DNA of 64,000 nt from Pseudomonas alkylphenolica. Its GTDB lineage: Bacteria > Pseudomonadota > Gammaproteobacteria > Pseudomonadales > Pseudomonadaceae. How positions within the stretch are numbered: the first letter of the stretch is position 1; the number at the start of each line of letters is the position of its first letter. The notes under the pieces were generated by a model, which searched no databases, had not been told where the DNA came from, and saw only the letters and a program-made list of their open reading frames with translations. The stretch is taken from contig NZ_CP009048.1 of NCBI RefSeq assembly GCF_000746525.1, positions 664,001 to 728,000 on the forward strand, given 5' to 3'. The position numbers and the translations under genes are program-made. Shown in pieces: positions 55,272-64,000 of the stretch.

Positions 55272-56600
55272 TCAATGTGCCAGCGAACCGAACAGCGAAT
55301 GCGGGCGGGCGTCGTCGATATGGATGTCGACGAACTGGCCGATCAGCTTTGGATTGTCGCAGCGGAAGTTGACGATACGATTATTCTCGGTACGCCCCTG
55401 CAACTGGCCGGGGTCGCGGCGCGAGTAGTCGGTGACGAGGATGCGCTGCACGGTGCCGACCATTTGTCGGCTGATCTCGAAGCCCTGGGTGTCGAGGCGA
55501 TGCTGCAGGGCTTTGAGGCGCTCTTTTTTCAGCTCTTCCGGGGTGTCGTCGGGCAGGTCGGAGGCCGGGGTGCCCGGACGCTGGCTGTAGACGAAGGAGT
55601 AGGAAAAGTCGAAACCGACCTCGGCGACCAGTTTCATGGTCTGCTCGAAGTCTTTCTCGGTTTCACCCGGGAAGCCGACGATGAAGTCCGAGCTGATGCA
55701 GATGCCTGGCACGGCGGCCTTGAGTTTGCGCAGCTTGGACTTGTATTCGAGGATGGTGTGGTTGCGTTTCATCGCTGCCAGCACACGGTCAGAGCCCGAT
55801 TGCACCGGCAGGTGCAGGTGTTTGACCAGCTCGGGTACTTCGGCGTGGGCCTGGATCAGGCTGTCGGAGAATTCCAGCGGGTGCGAGGTGGTGTAGCGAA
55901 TGCGGTCGATGCCATCCACTGCCGCTACGACCCTGATCAGTTCGGCCAGGTCGGCCAGGCGACCATCGTGGGTCTGGCCACGGTAGCCGTTGACGTTCTG
56001 CCCCAGCAGGGTGATCTCGCGCACGCCGTTTTCGGCCAGGTGGATGACTTCGGACAAGACGTCATCGAATGGCCGGCTGACTTCTTCGCCGCGGGTGTAG
56101 GGCACCACGCAGAAGGTGCAGTACTTGCTGCAACCTTCCATGACCGAAACATAGGCGGTCGGCCCGTCGATGCGCGGCTCGGGCAGGTGATCGAACTTTT
56201 CGATTTCCGGGAATGACACATCGACCTGCGGCAGGCGCGTGGTGCGCGCGGCATCGATCATTTCCGGCAAGCGGTGCAGGGTCTGCGGGCCGAACACCAC
56301 GTCGACATACGGCGCACGCTTGCGGATCGATTCGCCTTCCTGACTGGCCACGCAACCGCCGACGGCGATGACCATGTCCGGCTTCAGGTCCTTCAGTTCG
56401 CGCCAGCGGCCCAGCTGGGAGTAGACCCGGTCCTGGGCGCGCTCGCGGATCGAGCAGGTATTGAGCAGGATCACGTCGGCGTCTTCGGCCCGTGCCGTGA
56501 CCTCCAGGGCTTGATGTTCACCCAGCAAGTCGACCATGCGCGAGCTGTCGTACTCGTTCATCTGGCAACCGTGGGTTTCGATATAAAGCTTCTTGGCCAT
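55272..56600 (-). CDS. miaB: tRNA-2-methylthio-N6-dimethylallyladenosine synthase
   Basis: 442 aa. MiaB adds a methylthio group to i6A37 of tRNAs, using two iron-sulfur clusters. The N-terminal UPF0004 domain has its cysteines ([31 protein letters not shown]); the radical-SAM motif is [12 protein letters not shown] (~157) and a TRAM domain ends the protein. It is divergent from the DUF1820 gene. Confidence 0.97.
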   Translation of the reverse strand: MAKKLYIETHGCQMNEYDSSRMVDLLGEHQALEVTARAEDADVILLNTCSIRERAQDRVYSQLGRWRELKDLKPDMVIAVGGCVASQEGESIRKRAPYVDVVFGPQTLHRLPEMIDAARTTRLPQVDVSFPEIEKFDHLPEPRIDGPTAYVSVMEGCSKYCTFCVVPYTRGEEVSRPFDDVLSEVIHLAENGVREITLLGQNVNGYRGQTHDGRLADLAELIRVVAAVDGIDRIRYTTSHPLEFSDSLIQAHAEVPELVKHLHLPVQSGSDRVLAAMKRNHTILEYKSKLRKLKAAVPGICISSDFIVGFPGETEKDFEQTMKLVAEVGFDFSYSFVYSQRPGTPASDLPDDTPEELKKERLKALQHRLDTQGFEISRQMVGTVQRILVTDYSRRDPGQLQGRTENNRIVNFRCDNPKLIGQFVDIHIDDARPHSLFGSLAH

Positions 56601-56729
56601 GGGAGATCATCAGGTAATTCGAAGAACCGCACATTATAAGGGCCCGGGGCGGTGGATCCTAGCGTTGTCGGTCTGGGGGCTATGTTATAGTTTGGCCTTT
56701 CTTTACAACCTGTGGCTGTCCCCGCCGAA

Positions 56730-57056
56730 ATGACCAAGCGCGAAGCACCTATCTACAAAGTGATCTTTCTCAACCAGGGCCAGGTATTCGAGATGTATGC
56801 CAAGCAGATCTACCAGAGTGATCTGTGGGGCTTTCTTGAAATAGAGGAATTTGTCTTCGGCGAACGCACCCAGGTGGTGGTCGATCCGAGTGAAGAAAAA
56901 CTCAAGGCGCAATTTGAAGGCGTGGTGCGCAGCTTTGTGCCGATGCACTCGATCGTGCGTATCGATGAGGTCGAGCGCCTGGGAACGCCAAAAATCAGTG
57001 AGGCGCGTGGTGTCAGCAACGTGATGCCGTTTCCGATGCCAATGCCGGAAAAATAA
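56730..57056 (+). CDS. DUF1820 family protein
   Basis: 108 aa. IYKVIFLNQGQVFEMYAKQI and DLWGFLEIEEFVFGERTQVV are the DUF1820 blocks; the tail is Pro/Met-rich (MPFPMPMPEK). A small conserved gammaproteobacterial protein of unknown function. ATG 56730 is preferred to the GTG at 56712. A TATAGT-like -10 lies at 56686. Confidence 0.88.
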   Translation: MTKREAPIYKVIFLNQGQVFEMYAKQIYQSDLWGFLEIEEFVFGERTQVVVDPSEEKLKAQFEGVVRSFVPMHSIVRIDEVERLGTPKISEARGVSNVMPFPMPMPEK

Positions 57057-57065
57057 GCCCGGGGT

Positions 57066-57614
57066 TCAGGGCAGTGGCGAGAAGGGGGTACGCCCTTCGG
57101 CGGTCTGCAGCTCCAGCAGGTATTTGCGGAAAATCTGTCCCAATACCTGGGTCGCCACTTCAAGATCCTCACGCGGCATTTGCTCGGCGACCTCATCGGC
57201 CAGGTCCAGGGCATCTTCGGCGCCATTGACTGCCGCCATTTTCAGCACGATGTACGCCTGTACATTGTTGGCGGCGACACCTTCACCTTTGAAAAACATG
57301 GTGCCCAGACGGTACTGAGCTTGAGCGTGGCCTTGCAGCGAGGCTTGCTCGAAATAGCTCAGGGCTTGTTTGAGGTCGCGTGGCGTATTGGTGCCCTCGT
57401 AATAGAACTCACCGAGTTCGTATTGGGCCTGGGCGTCGCCTTGCTGCGCGGCCTGTTGGCACGCGGCCAAGGCTTGGGGCAGGTCTTCGGGCTGGGAATT
57501 GAGGGTGCAGCGGCCCGTTGCCGGAATCAGCAACGAGTTACCGCCTGCTGAGGCCAGCAGGGGCTGAAGAAGCAACAGGCAGCCCAGGGCGAGGGCGCGG
57601 CCGGTGCGGTTCAT
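57066..57614 (-). CDS. Exported SEL1/TPR-repeat protein
   Basis: 182 aa. Signal peptide (ALALGCLLLLQPLLASA), then two or three SEL1-like repeats (AAQQGDAQAQYELGEFYYEG and ASLQGHAQAQYRLGTMFFKG). Such repeats mediate protein contacts in the periplasm. No specific partner can be named. ATG 57614 begins the signal; the longer frame from 57665 adds unlikely residues. It converges with the DUF1820 gene. Confidence 0.8.
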   Translation of the reverse strand: MNRTGRALALGCLLLLQPLLASAGGNSLLIPATGRCTLNSQPEDLPQALAACQQAAQQGDAQAQYELGEFYYEGTNTPRDLKQALSYFEQASLQGHAQAQYRLGTMFFKGEGVAANNVQAYIVLKMAAVNGAEDALDLADEVAEQMPREDLEVATQVLGQIFRKYLLELQTAEGRTPFSPLP

Positions 57615-57717
57615 GGGGATCGACTTACCTCTGCAAAGCTGCGGCCAAAGTGTCTGGTGGCACATTATGGGATAAGCAACGCCTACCTTACAAAGTCTTT
57701 ACTCGATTTTCTGCTTG

Positions 57718-57822
57718 TGTAGGAGCGGATTCATCCGCGATGGACGACAAAGTCGTCCCCATTCCCAGTGAAGGGGGGGACGCTATGCGCCCCATCGCGG
57801 ATAAATCCGCTCCTACAGACAG
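57718..57822. repeat. Long inverted repeat of the TGTAGGAGCGGATTCA type
   Basis: TGTAGGAGCGGATTCATCCG at the left and GATAAATCCGCTCCTACA at the right, with inner elements GGACGAC...GTCGTCC. Same class as the repeat at 24274. It lies between the SEL1 gene start and the hemL stop. Confidence 0.8.
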
Positions 57823-57824
57823 TG

Positions 57825-59111
57825 TCAGTCCTTGAGCTTGGCGAACGCCCGCTCGGCGGCATCCAGGGTGATCTTCAGCTCGGCTTCGCCGTGGGCGATC
57901 GAGGTGAAACCGGCCTCGAAGGCGCTTGGCGCCAGGTACACGCCGCCTTCAAGCATCAAGTGGAAGAAGCGCTTGAAGCGTTCGGCATCGCTGGCCATCA
58001 CGTCGTCGAAGGTGACGATATCGTCAGCGCCACTGAAGTACAGGCCGAACATGCCCCCGGCCTGCGTGGTGACGAACGGAATGCCAGCGGCATCGGCACG
58101 CTGCTGCAGACCATCGAGCAGACGGCTGGTGTAATCGCTGAGCTCGGCGTGGAAGCCCGGGCGGCTGATCAGTTTCAGGGTGGTCAGGCCCGCGGCCATG
58201 GCCAGCGGGTTGCCCGACAGGGTACCGGCCTGGTAGACCGGGCCCAGCGGTGCAATCTGCTCCATGATCTTGCGCTTGCCGCCAAAGCAGCCGACCGGCA
58301 TGCCGCCGCCAACGATCTTGCCGAAGGTCGACAGGTCCGGCGTCACGCCGTAATGCGCCTGCGCGCCGCCGAGGGCGACACGGAAACCGGTCATCACTTC
58401 GTCAAAGATCAGTACCACGCCGTGCTTGTCGCACAGGGTGCGCAGGCCTTCGAGGAAGCCTGGTGCCGGCGGCACGCAGTTCATGTTGCCGGCCACCGGC
58501 TCGACGATGATGCACGCCACTTCCTGGCCGACTTCAGCGAGCATTTTCTCGACCGCGTCGATGTCGTTGAAGGGTAGGGTCAGGGTGTGTTTGGCAAAGG
58601 CTGCCGGCACGCCAGCCGAGCTTGGTACGCCCTGGGTCAGCAGGCCGGAGCCGGCTTTAACCAGCAGGCTGTCGGAGTGGCCGTGGTAGCAGCCTTCGAA
58701 CTTGATGATGCTGTCCCGGCCGGTGTAGCCGCGGGCCAGGCGAATGGCGCTCATGGTCGCTTCAGTGCCGGAGCTGACCATGCGCACCATCTCCATCGAT
58801 GGCACGATCGAGCAGACCAGATCGGCCATCTCGGTTTCCATGGCGGTCGGCGCGCCGTACGACAAGCCGTGTTCCAGCTGCTTGCGCACCGAGTCGAGCA
58901 CGTCCGGGTGGCTGTGGCCAAGGATCATCGGGCCCCAGGAACCGACGTAGTCGACGTAGCGCTTGTCATCTTCGTCGGTGACGTAGGCGCCTTCGGCATG
59001 CTTGAAGAACAGCGGCGTGCCGCCAACGCTTTTGAACGCCCGCACCGGCGAGTTGACGCCTCCGGGGATGTGTTTCTGGGCGTTGGCGAACAGGGTTTCG
59101 GAACGAGACAT
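57825..59111 (-). CDS. hemL: Glutamate-1-semialdehyde 2,1-aminomutase
   Basis: 428 aa. HemL makes 5-aminolevulinate, the first committed heme precursor, with [17 protein letters not shown] and the PLP lysine in [15 protein letters not shown] are present; [20 protein letters not shown] is another family block. ATG 59111 ([18 protein letters not shown]) is the family start. It follows thiE by 15 bases in the thiD-thiE-hemL order. Confidence 0.96.
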   Translation of the reverse strand: MSRSETLFANAQKHIPGGVNSPVRAFKSVGGTPLFFKHAEGAYVTDEDDKRYVDYVGSWGPMILGHSHPDVLDSVRKQLEHGLSYGAPTAMETEMADLVCSIVPSMEMVRMVSSGTEATMSAIRLARGYTGRDSIIKFEGCYHGHSDSLLVKAGSGLLTQGVPSSAGVPAAFAKHTLTLPFNDIDAVEKMLAEVGQEVACIIVEPVAGNMNCVPPAPGFLEGLRTLCDKHGVVLIFDEVMTGFRVALGGAQAHYGVTPDLSTFGKIVGGGMPVGCFGGKRKIMEQIAPLGPVYQAGTLSGNPLAMAAGLTTLKLISRPGFHAELSDYTSRLLDGLQQRADAAGIPFVTTQAGGMFGLYFSGADDIVTFDDVMASDAERFKRFFHLMLEGGVYLAPSAFEAGFTSIAHGEAELKITLDAAERAFAKLKD

Positions 59112-59126
59112 GATGGGCTCTCTCAA

Positions 59127-59753
59127 TCAGGCAGATGCGAACAAGGCGTTGAAGGCGCGGGCACGGCGGGTGACTTCCTGCGTGCTGTCGGCGCCGAACA
59201 GGCCATGAATCACCGCCAGCAGGTCGGCGCCGTGGGCGACCAGCGGGGCGGCGTTGTCGAGGGTGATGCCGCCGATCACGCAGATCGGCAACTTGATCCG
59301 GGCCCGGGCCTGCTCCAGCAAGGCGGTATCGGCGGCGGGCGCACCCGGCTTGGTCACGGAATTGAAGAAGCGGCCGAAGGCAACGTAGCTGGCGCCTTCG
59401 CGGGCGGCTTGTTCGGCCAGCTCAAGCTGGGCATGGCAGGTCGAGCCGATGATCGCTTCGCGGCCGAGCAGGGTGCGCGCCGGCGTCAGCGGGCCATCGG
59501 TCTGGCCCAGGTGCACACCGACACCCAGGCGCGCGGCCAGCTCGGCATCGTCGTTGATGATCAGTTGGGTCTTGTAGCGTGCGCAAAGCTCGGCCAGGGC
59601 CTCGGCCTCGTGCAGGCGGCGGGACTGGTCCTGGCTCTTGTCGCGGTATTGCAGCAAGGTCACGCCGCCCTCAAGGGCCGCTTCAACGTAGGGCAGAAAC
59701 TTGCCGGTCAGCAGTTGGCTGTCGGTGATGGCATACAGACCGCGTAGCTTCAT
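59127..59753 (-). CDS. thiE: Thiamine-phosphate synthase
   Basis: 208 aa. ThiE joins HMP pyrophosphate and thiazole phosphate. [51 protein letters not shown] (pyrophosphate site) and [20 protein letters not shown] are intact. Starts with ATG 59753, 15 bases after thiD. Confidence 0.95.
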   Translation of the reverse strand: MKLRGLYAITDSQLLTGKFLPYVEAALEGGVTLLQYRDKSQDQSRRLHEAEALAELCARYKTQLIINDDAELAARLGVGVHLGQTDGPLTPARTLLGREAIIGSTCHAQLELAEQAAREGASYVAFGRFFNSVTKPGAPAADTALLEQARARIKLPICVIGGITLDNAAPLVAHGADLLAVIHGLFGADSTQEVTRRARAFNALFASA

Positions 59754-59768
59754 CTAGGGGCCTCGGGC

Positions 59769-60566
59769 TCAGGAACAGAAATCCAGGGGTAGGCGACGCG
59801 GCACATATTGGCCTTTGCCCAGTTGTTCGGCATCTCGCAGGGTTCGCCAGGTGTAGTCCAGGGCTGAACGTACGGCACTTTGCAGTTGTTCGCCGAGGGC
59901 CAGGCGACCGGCCAGGGCGCTGGCCAGGGTGCAGCCCGAGCCGTGGTAGCTGCCAGGCAGGCGCTGGCAGGTCCAGGTGTGACGCTGGCCATCGCGGCTG
60001 TACAGGCGGTTGTGGATTTCGTGTTCGTCACCGTGACCGCCGGTGATCAGCAGGTGTCTGACGAAGGGCAGCAGTTTTTCTGCGCATTCATCCGCGGTGC
60101 CCTCAGGCAGTTCGGCGAGGATGCGGGCTTCGGGGAGGTTCGGGGTGGCGATAGTGGCCAGGGGCAACAGTCGTTCGCGCATGGCGTAGCCGACTTCGTC
60201 CTTGCCCAGGCGGCCACCGCCGCCAGCGCGCAGCACCGGGTCGCAGACCAGCGGCAGATGCGGGTGGGCACTGAGCAGTTCGACTACAGTGTCGACCATG
60301 TCCAGCGAGCCGAGCATGCCCAGCTTGACTGCTGCGACCGTGGAGTCGGCCAGTACGGCGTTGGCCTGAGCCAACACCCACTCGCGGTCGAGCACGCGGA
60401 AGTCAGTGACATTGACGGTATCCTGCACGGTCAGGGCGGTCACGGCGGGAGCGGCGTGGCAACCTTGAGCGATCAGGGCTTCGATATCTGCCTGCAAGCC
60501 GGCGCCGCCACTGGGGTCGTGGCCGGAGAGACAGAGGACAACGGGGCGGGAGCTGTAGGTATTCAT
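59769..60566 (-). CDS. thiD: Hydroxymethylpyrimidine (phosphate) kinase
   Basis: 265 aa. ThiD phosphorylates HMP and HMP-P in thiamine synthesis. LCLSGHDPSGGAGLQADIEA near the start and LPGSYHGSGCTLASALAGRL, with the catalytic Cys in GSGC, are the ribokinase-fold signatures. ATG 60566 (MNTYSSRP) preferred over the frame start 60587. No TPP riboswitch was recognised upstream. Confidence 0.94.
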   Translation of the reverse strand: MNTYSSRPVVLCLSGHDPSGGAGLQADIEALIAQGCHAAPAVTALTVQDTVNVTDFRVLDREWVLAQANAVLADSTVAAVKLGMLGSLDMVDTVVELLSAHPHLPLVCDPVLRAGGGGRLGKDEVGYAMRERLLPLATIATPNLPEARILAELPEGTADECAEKLLPFVRHLLITGGHGDEHEIHNRLYSRDGQRHTWTCQRLPGSYHGSGCTLASALAGRLALGEQLQSAVRSALDYTWRTLRDAEQLGKGQYVPRRLPLDFCS

Positions 60567-60830
60567 GGTGCGCGAGCTTACCACCAAACGCTTTTGTCGG
60601 GTCTGCCCCTGCGCCAGGCTTTTTTGATCAAGTGGTCAGGAAATTAATTCGCATGTAGCTGAAAGTGCCGTGCTAGAGCCTTTTCATCAAAGTTTTATGT
60701 GGCGTCTGGTAGCGCTGAAAAGCTATGCTAGAGTGCTCAAACAACCGATAACGGTTACTGCCGGATCGCGTCGCCTCAAACGGACAGGAGGCTACCGCGA
60801 CACGACCGGGACAGACCATGCTGGGGCTGT

Positions 60831-62813
60831 ATGCGCTATTTGCTGATTGTTGTGCTGGGCTGGTTGCCGCTACTGGCCACGGCGGTCGATTTCGACGACT
60901 CGACGCGCAGCTTGCCCTTGGGGCGAGTGATGCAGGTATTCGAAGACCGCGATGGCAATGCCAGCATCGCGCAGGTCAGTGCTCCTTCGTTCAGTGAGCA
61001 TTTCCGTACGCATCAAGCCGATGTGTTGAATGCCGGTTACTCGAGCTCGGTGTTCTGGATCCGCCTCGATCTGCGTTACACCGCACTGCCTTCGGCCGCG
61101 CCGCGCAGCTGGCTGCTGGAGCTGGCCTACCCGCCACTGGACCATCTGGAGCTTTACCTGCCTGACAGCAGTGGTACTTTCCGCCTGGCTCAGCGCACCG
61201 GTGACGCACTGCCGTATGCCAGTCGCCAGATCGAGCAGAACAACTACCTGTTCGAATTACCCTTCAGCCCTGGACAGACCACCACCGCCTACTTGCGCCT
61301 GCACAGCCAGGGTTCGGTCCAGGCGCCGTTGACCTTATGGTCCACCGAAGCCTACCTGGAAGCGCAGCCGACCCGCCTTTATGTGCTCGGCCTGATCTAC
61401 GGTGTGCTGTTGGGGATGCTGGTCTACAACCTGTTCATCTACCTCAGCGTACGCGACACCAGTTATCTCTATTACATCCTCTATATCGCCTCGTTCGGCC
61501 TCTATCAGGTATCGGTCAACGGCGCGGCGGTGGCTTATTTCTGGCCTGACAGCCCCTGGTGGGCGAATGCCGCCACGCCGCTGTTCATCGGCGCGTCGGG
61601 ACTGTTCGGTTGCCAGTTCGCCCGTAGTTTCCTGCAGATGGCCCGGCACAGCCGCGCCTTCGATGGCCTGCTCAAAGTGCTGATGGCCTGTGGCGGGGTG
61701 GTCATGCTGCTGTCGCTGATCAGCAGTTACGGCATCGCCCTGCGTCTGGCTACGGCCCTGGCGTTGCTGTTTACCGTGACGATCTTTGCGGCCGGGGTGT
61801 ATGCCTGGCGGCGCGGCTTGCGGGTGGCACGTTATTTCATCATCGCCTGGACGGCATTCCTGCTTGGCGGCCTGATCAATACCTTGATGGTGCTGGGCTA
61901 CCTGCCCAATGTGTTCCTGACCATGTATGCCAGCCAGATCGGTTCGGCGCTGGAGGTGTGCCTGCTGTCGCTGGCCCTGGCCGATCGAATCAACAGCATG
62001 CGTGACCAGCAGGCCCAGGCCCTGCGCGACACGGGCCGGGCCCTGGAAGTGCTGAACCAGCAACTGGCCAACAGCAACCGCTTGAAGGATGAGTTCCTGG
62101 CCACAGTGACCCATGAGCTGCGCACGCCGATGAACGGCGTGATCGGTTCGCTGGAATTGATGCAGACAGTGCCGATGGCGCACGAGTTGGCGCAGTACCA
62201 GCGCACGGCCAGTTACGCGGCCCAGGACATGATGGGCATGGTCGACGACATTCTGATCCTCACCGAGCTGCAGGCCGGTCGCCTCAGTGCGCAAAACGCA
62301 CCGTTCGGCTTGCGCAACCTGTTGCAGGAGCTGCGCAGCAAGTACGCGGCAGCGGCGCTGGGCAAGGGGCTGTACCTGAATCTGGATACACCGGCCGATT
62401 TGCCCGAGTTGCTGGTCGGCGACCGGCATAAGCTGGCCCTGTGCATCAGCTACCTGCTCGACAACGGGATCAAGTTCACCCATGAGGGTGGGGTCGTGTT
62501 GCAGGTGCGTGGGCGCTTGCAAGGGCCGGGTCTGCTTGGCCTGTCCATCAGTGTCAGCGACAGCGGCATCGGCTTTGATCGCCTCGCCGAGCCAGGTCTG
62601 TATCAGCGCTTCTTCCAGGTTGATGGCTCGATGAGTCGCCAGTACGGAGGCCTGGGCATCGGCCTGGCGATCTGCCGGCAGCTGGCCGAGTTGATCGGAG
62701 CACGCTTGCAGCATGAGTCCAGCCCGGGGCTGGGCAGCCGTTTCGAGCTGGTACTGAGCCTCGCCTTGAGCCAGCCGCAGGTGCTGGCCCAGCCCGGGCT
62801 AAATCGCGGCTAG
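60831..62813 (+). CDS. ladS: LadS-type hybrid sensor kinase lacking a receiver domain
   Basis: 660 aa. Signal peptide (YLLIVVLGWLPLLATA), a periplasmic 7TMR-DISMED2 sensor domain (~30-170), seven membrane helices (~180-390), then HisKA with the phospho-His in EFLATVTHELRTPMNGVIGS (~427) and HATPase_c with N-box DNGIKFT, G1 VSDSGIGFD and G2 YGGLGIGLAICRQL. In P. aeruginosa LadS feeds phosphate to the GacS/GacA pathway and ends in a receiver domain. Here the protein stops soon after the ATPase domain, so the receiver is missing. Gene position after thiD matches ladS. Confidence 0.85.
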   Translation: MRYLLIVVLGWLPLLATAVDFDDSTRSLPLGRVMQVFEDRDGNASIAQVSAPSFSEHFRTHQADVLNAGYSSSVFWIRLDLRYTALPSAAPRSWLLELAYPPLDHLELYLPDSSGTFRLAQRTGDALPYASRQIEQNNYLFELPFSPGQTTTAYLRLHSQGSVQAPLTLWSTEAYLEAQPTRLYVLGLIYGVLLGMLVYNLFIYLSVRDTSYLYYILYIASFGLYQVSVNGAAVAYFWPDSPWWANAATPLFIGASGLFGCQFARSFLQMARHSRAFDGLLKVLMACGGVVMLLSLISSYGIALRLATALALLFTVTIFAAGVYAWRRGLRVARYFIIAWTAFLLGGLINTLMVLGYLPNVFLTMYASQIGSALEVCLLSLALADRINSMRDQQAQALRDTGRALEVLNQQLANSNRLKDEFLATVTHELRTPMNGVIGSLELMQTVPMAHELAQYQRTASYAAQDMMGMVDDILILTELQAGRLSAQNAPFGLRNLLQELRSKYAAAALGKGLYLNLDTPADLPELLVGDRHKLALCISYLLDNGIKFTHEGGVVLQVRGRLQGPGLLGLSISVSDSGIGFDRLAEPGLYQRFFQVDGSMSRQYGGLGIGLAICRQLAELIGARLQHESSPGLGSRFELVLSLALSQPQVLAQPGLNRG

Positions 62814-62856
62814 TTAGGCGTATTTGTCACTTTGAGCAGGGGGCGCGGCGTGATTC

Positions 62857-62870
62857 ACTGAAATTTCAGT
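62857..62870. promoter_or_regulatory. 14-bp perfect palindrome upstream of the acyl-CoA dehydrogenase gene
   Basis: ACTGAAATTTCAGT is a perfect palindrome, framed by GTGA on the left and CAC on the right, 27 bases before the start codon. It suits the operator of a dimeric repressor, for example a TetR-type fatty-acid regulator. Confidence 0.45.
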
Positions 62871-62896
62871 CACGTCCGGATCCAGGAGGCCCCCTG

Positions 62897-64000
62897 ATGA
62901 ACCTGCACCAGTACGCTGAAACCCATGAAGTCACCAACCAGCCGCCATCGCTGGATGGGGCCAATCTGTATCGCATCGACCTGCCGCTGCAGCAATGGTC
63001 GCGGCACTATGGGGCAGGCTGGGCTGAGGCCCGGATCGACGCGTACGGGGCGTTGGCGGGAGGGCCGCTGATGGCCGCAGGGTTCCTGGCCAACCAGCAC
63101 AAACCGCAATTCAGCAGCCATGACCGCTACGGCCATCGTATCGACCTGGTGGAGTTTCATCCGGCCTACCACGAGCTGATGCGCACGGCCATCGAGCACG
63201 GCTTGCCGTCGCTGCCGTGGGCCGACCCGCGCCAGGGAGCCCATGTCGCCCGGGCCTCGATGACCTATCTGCATACCCAAGCGGAAGCCGGTAGTGGATG
63301 CCCGCTGACCATGACCTTTGCCGCAGTGCCGGCGCTCAAGTTGCAGCCGGAACTGGCCGAGTACTGGCTGCCCAAGGTCCTCGCCACCGAGTACGACCCG
63401 CGTAACGTCGGTGACCGGCACAAGGTCGGGGTAACCCTGGGCATGGCCATGACCGAGAAGCAGGGCGGCACCGATGTCCGCGCCAACACCACCCGTGCTT
63501 ACCCGGTGGGTGCGCCGGGACCGGGACAGGCCTACGAACTGGTCGGGCACAAGTGGTTCTGCTCGGCGCCGATGTGCGACGCCTTCCTGACCCTGGCCCA
63601 GACTGACAAGGGCTTGAGCTGCTTCCTGCTGCCGCGCCATCGCCCGGATGACAGTCGCAACCAGTTCTATATCCAGCGCCTGAAGAACAAGCTCGGCAAC
63701 TGCTCCAACGCCTCCAGTGAAGTGGAGTTCCGTGGCGCCCTGGCGTGGATGATCGGCGAGGAAGGCCGCGGTGTGCCGACCATCATCGAAATGGTCGCCA
63801 TGACCCGTTTCGACTGCATGGTCGGCTCCAGCGCGCTAATGCGCCAGGCCCTGACCCAGGCTGCCCACCACTGTGCTCATCGCCAGGTCGGCGGGAAGCT
63901 GCTGGCCGAGCAACCCCTGATGCAGAACGTCCTCGCTGACCTGGCCCTGGAAAGCGAAGCGGCGCTGGCCCTGAGTCTGCGCATGGGCCATGCCCTCGAT
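62897..64000 (+). CDS. AidB-like acyl-CoA dehydrogenase (3' end cut by window)
   Basis: The first 368 residues are present, in frame to the last base. It begins MNLHQYAETHEVTNQPPSLD. An N-terminal extended domain, MAMTEKQGGTDVRANTTRAY (FAD/substrate binding), GHKWFCSAPMCDAF and RLKNKLGNCSNASSEVEF match the AidB/isovaleryl-type branch of acyl-CoA dehydrogenases. AidB binds DNA and takes part in the alkylation response in E. coli; the role here is unproven. AGGAGG lies 8 bases before ATG 62897. Confidence 0.88.
   Translation, partial: MNLHQYAETHEVTNQPPSLDGANLYRIDLPLQQWSRHYGAGWAEARIDAYGALAGGPLMAAGFLANQHKPQFSSHDRYGHRIDLVEFHPAYHELMRTAIEHGLPSLPWADPRQGAHVARASMTYLHTQAEAGSGCPLTMTFAAVPALKLQPELAEYWLPKVLATEYDPRNVGDRHKVGVTLGMAMTEKQGGTDVRANTTRAYPVGAPGPGQAYELVGHKWFCSAPMCDAFLTLAQTDKGLSCFLLPRHRPDDSRNQFYIQRLKNKLGNCSNASSEVEFRGALAWMIGEEGRGVPTIIEMVAMTRFDCMVGSSALMRQALTQAAHHCAHRQVGGKLLAEQPLMQNVLADLALESEAALALSLRMGHALD

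Noticed and set aside
59754..60830. TPP riboswitch upstream of the thiamine genes
   Set aside because: No THI-box sequence was recognised before thiD or thiE.

Overview
This is a chromosomal segment of a Pseudomonas species, most likely from the P. putida / P. fluorescens side of the genus. Three things point there: the gene order from ppa through ladS, which I recognise as the order known in P. aeruginosa PA4031-PA3974 and in P. putida; the high GC with Pseudomonas-type codon use; and the many REP palindromes of the form GTGGGAGCGGGCTTGCCCCGCGA. No rRNA, tRNA or CRISPR array was found.

Layout. (1) 1-389 is the tail of an acyl-CoA dehydrogenase. (2) About 480-9420 is a small accessory region. 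At its left edge lie a fragment of a group II intron reverse transcriptase and a 33-bp palindrome. Next is a leftward cassette: LprI-like secreted protein, small membrane protein, gp3/RDF-like protein, YqaJ nuclease, DUF932 protein and a split-zinc-ribbon glycine-zipper protein. This diverges from a rightward, A/T-richer cassette of AlpA regulator, DUF3987 (YfjI-like) ATPase and an unknown protein. A P4-type tyrosine integrase closes the right end. No relaxase, conjugation or virion genes are present. (3) 9.6-11.3 kb holds a LexA/S24-like repressor and a strongly structured leader ahead of a DUF6124/DUF3077 gene pair.

(4) 11.4-14.3 kb: ppa, an MtfA-like peptidase, a DedA protein and a GNAT acetyltransferase. 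(5) 14.4-21.9 kb: ethanolamine catabolism (eutC, eutB, permease, acetaldehyde dehydrogenase) reading left, with a divergent sigma-54 activator (EatR-like) and a good -24/-12 promoter. (6) 22-31 kb: mpl, ubiX, a YceK lipoprotein, an SDR protein, a MORN-repeat/caspase-like lipoprotein, MaoC, LrgA/LrgB, a LON-N protein, a DedA-PAP2 fusion and a 3-methyladenine glycosylase.

(7) 31.4-42.7 kb is a long rightward housekeeping block: proA, nadD, rsfS, rlmH, then the cell-elongation genes pbpA (mrdA), rodA, mltB, rlpA and dacA, then ybeD, lipB and lipA. (8) 42.8-49.8 kb: LD-carboxypeptidase, a second MltB-type transglycosylase, arfA (51 codons, with a terminator-like hairpin inside the reading frame), holA, lptE and leuS. 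(9) 50-57 kb: a small unknown gene, a YdcF/ElyC protein, then lnt-corC-ybeY-ybeZ and miaB reading left. (10) 57.8-60.6 kb: hemL, thiE, thiD. (11) 60.8-64 kb: a LadS-type sensor kinase without a receiver domain and the start of an AidB-like acyl-CoA dehydrogenase cut by the window end.

Most of the window is conserved envelope, cofactor and translation machinery. The accessory interest lies in the 9-kb integrative element, the REP sequences (one inserted in frame inside the eatR-like gene), the structured leader before the DUF6124/DUF3077 pair, and the arfA hairpin.
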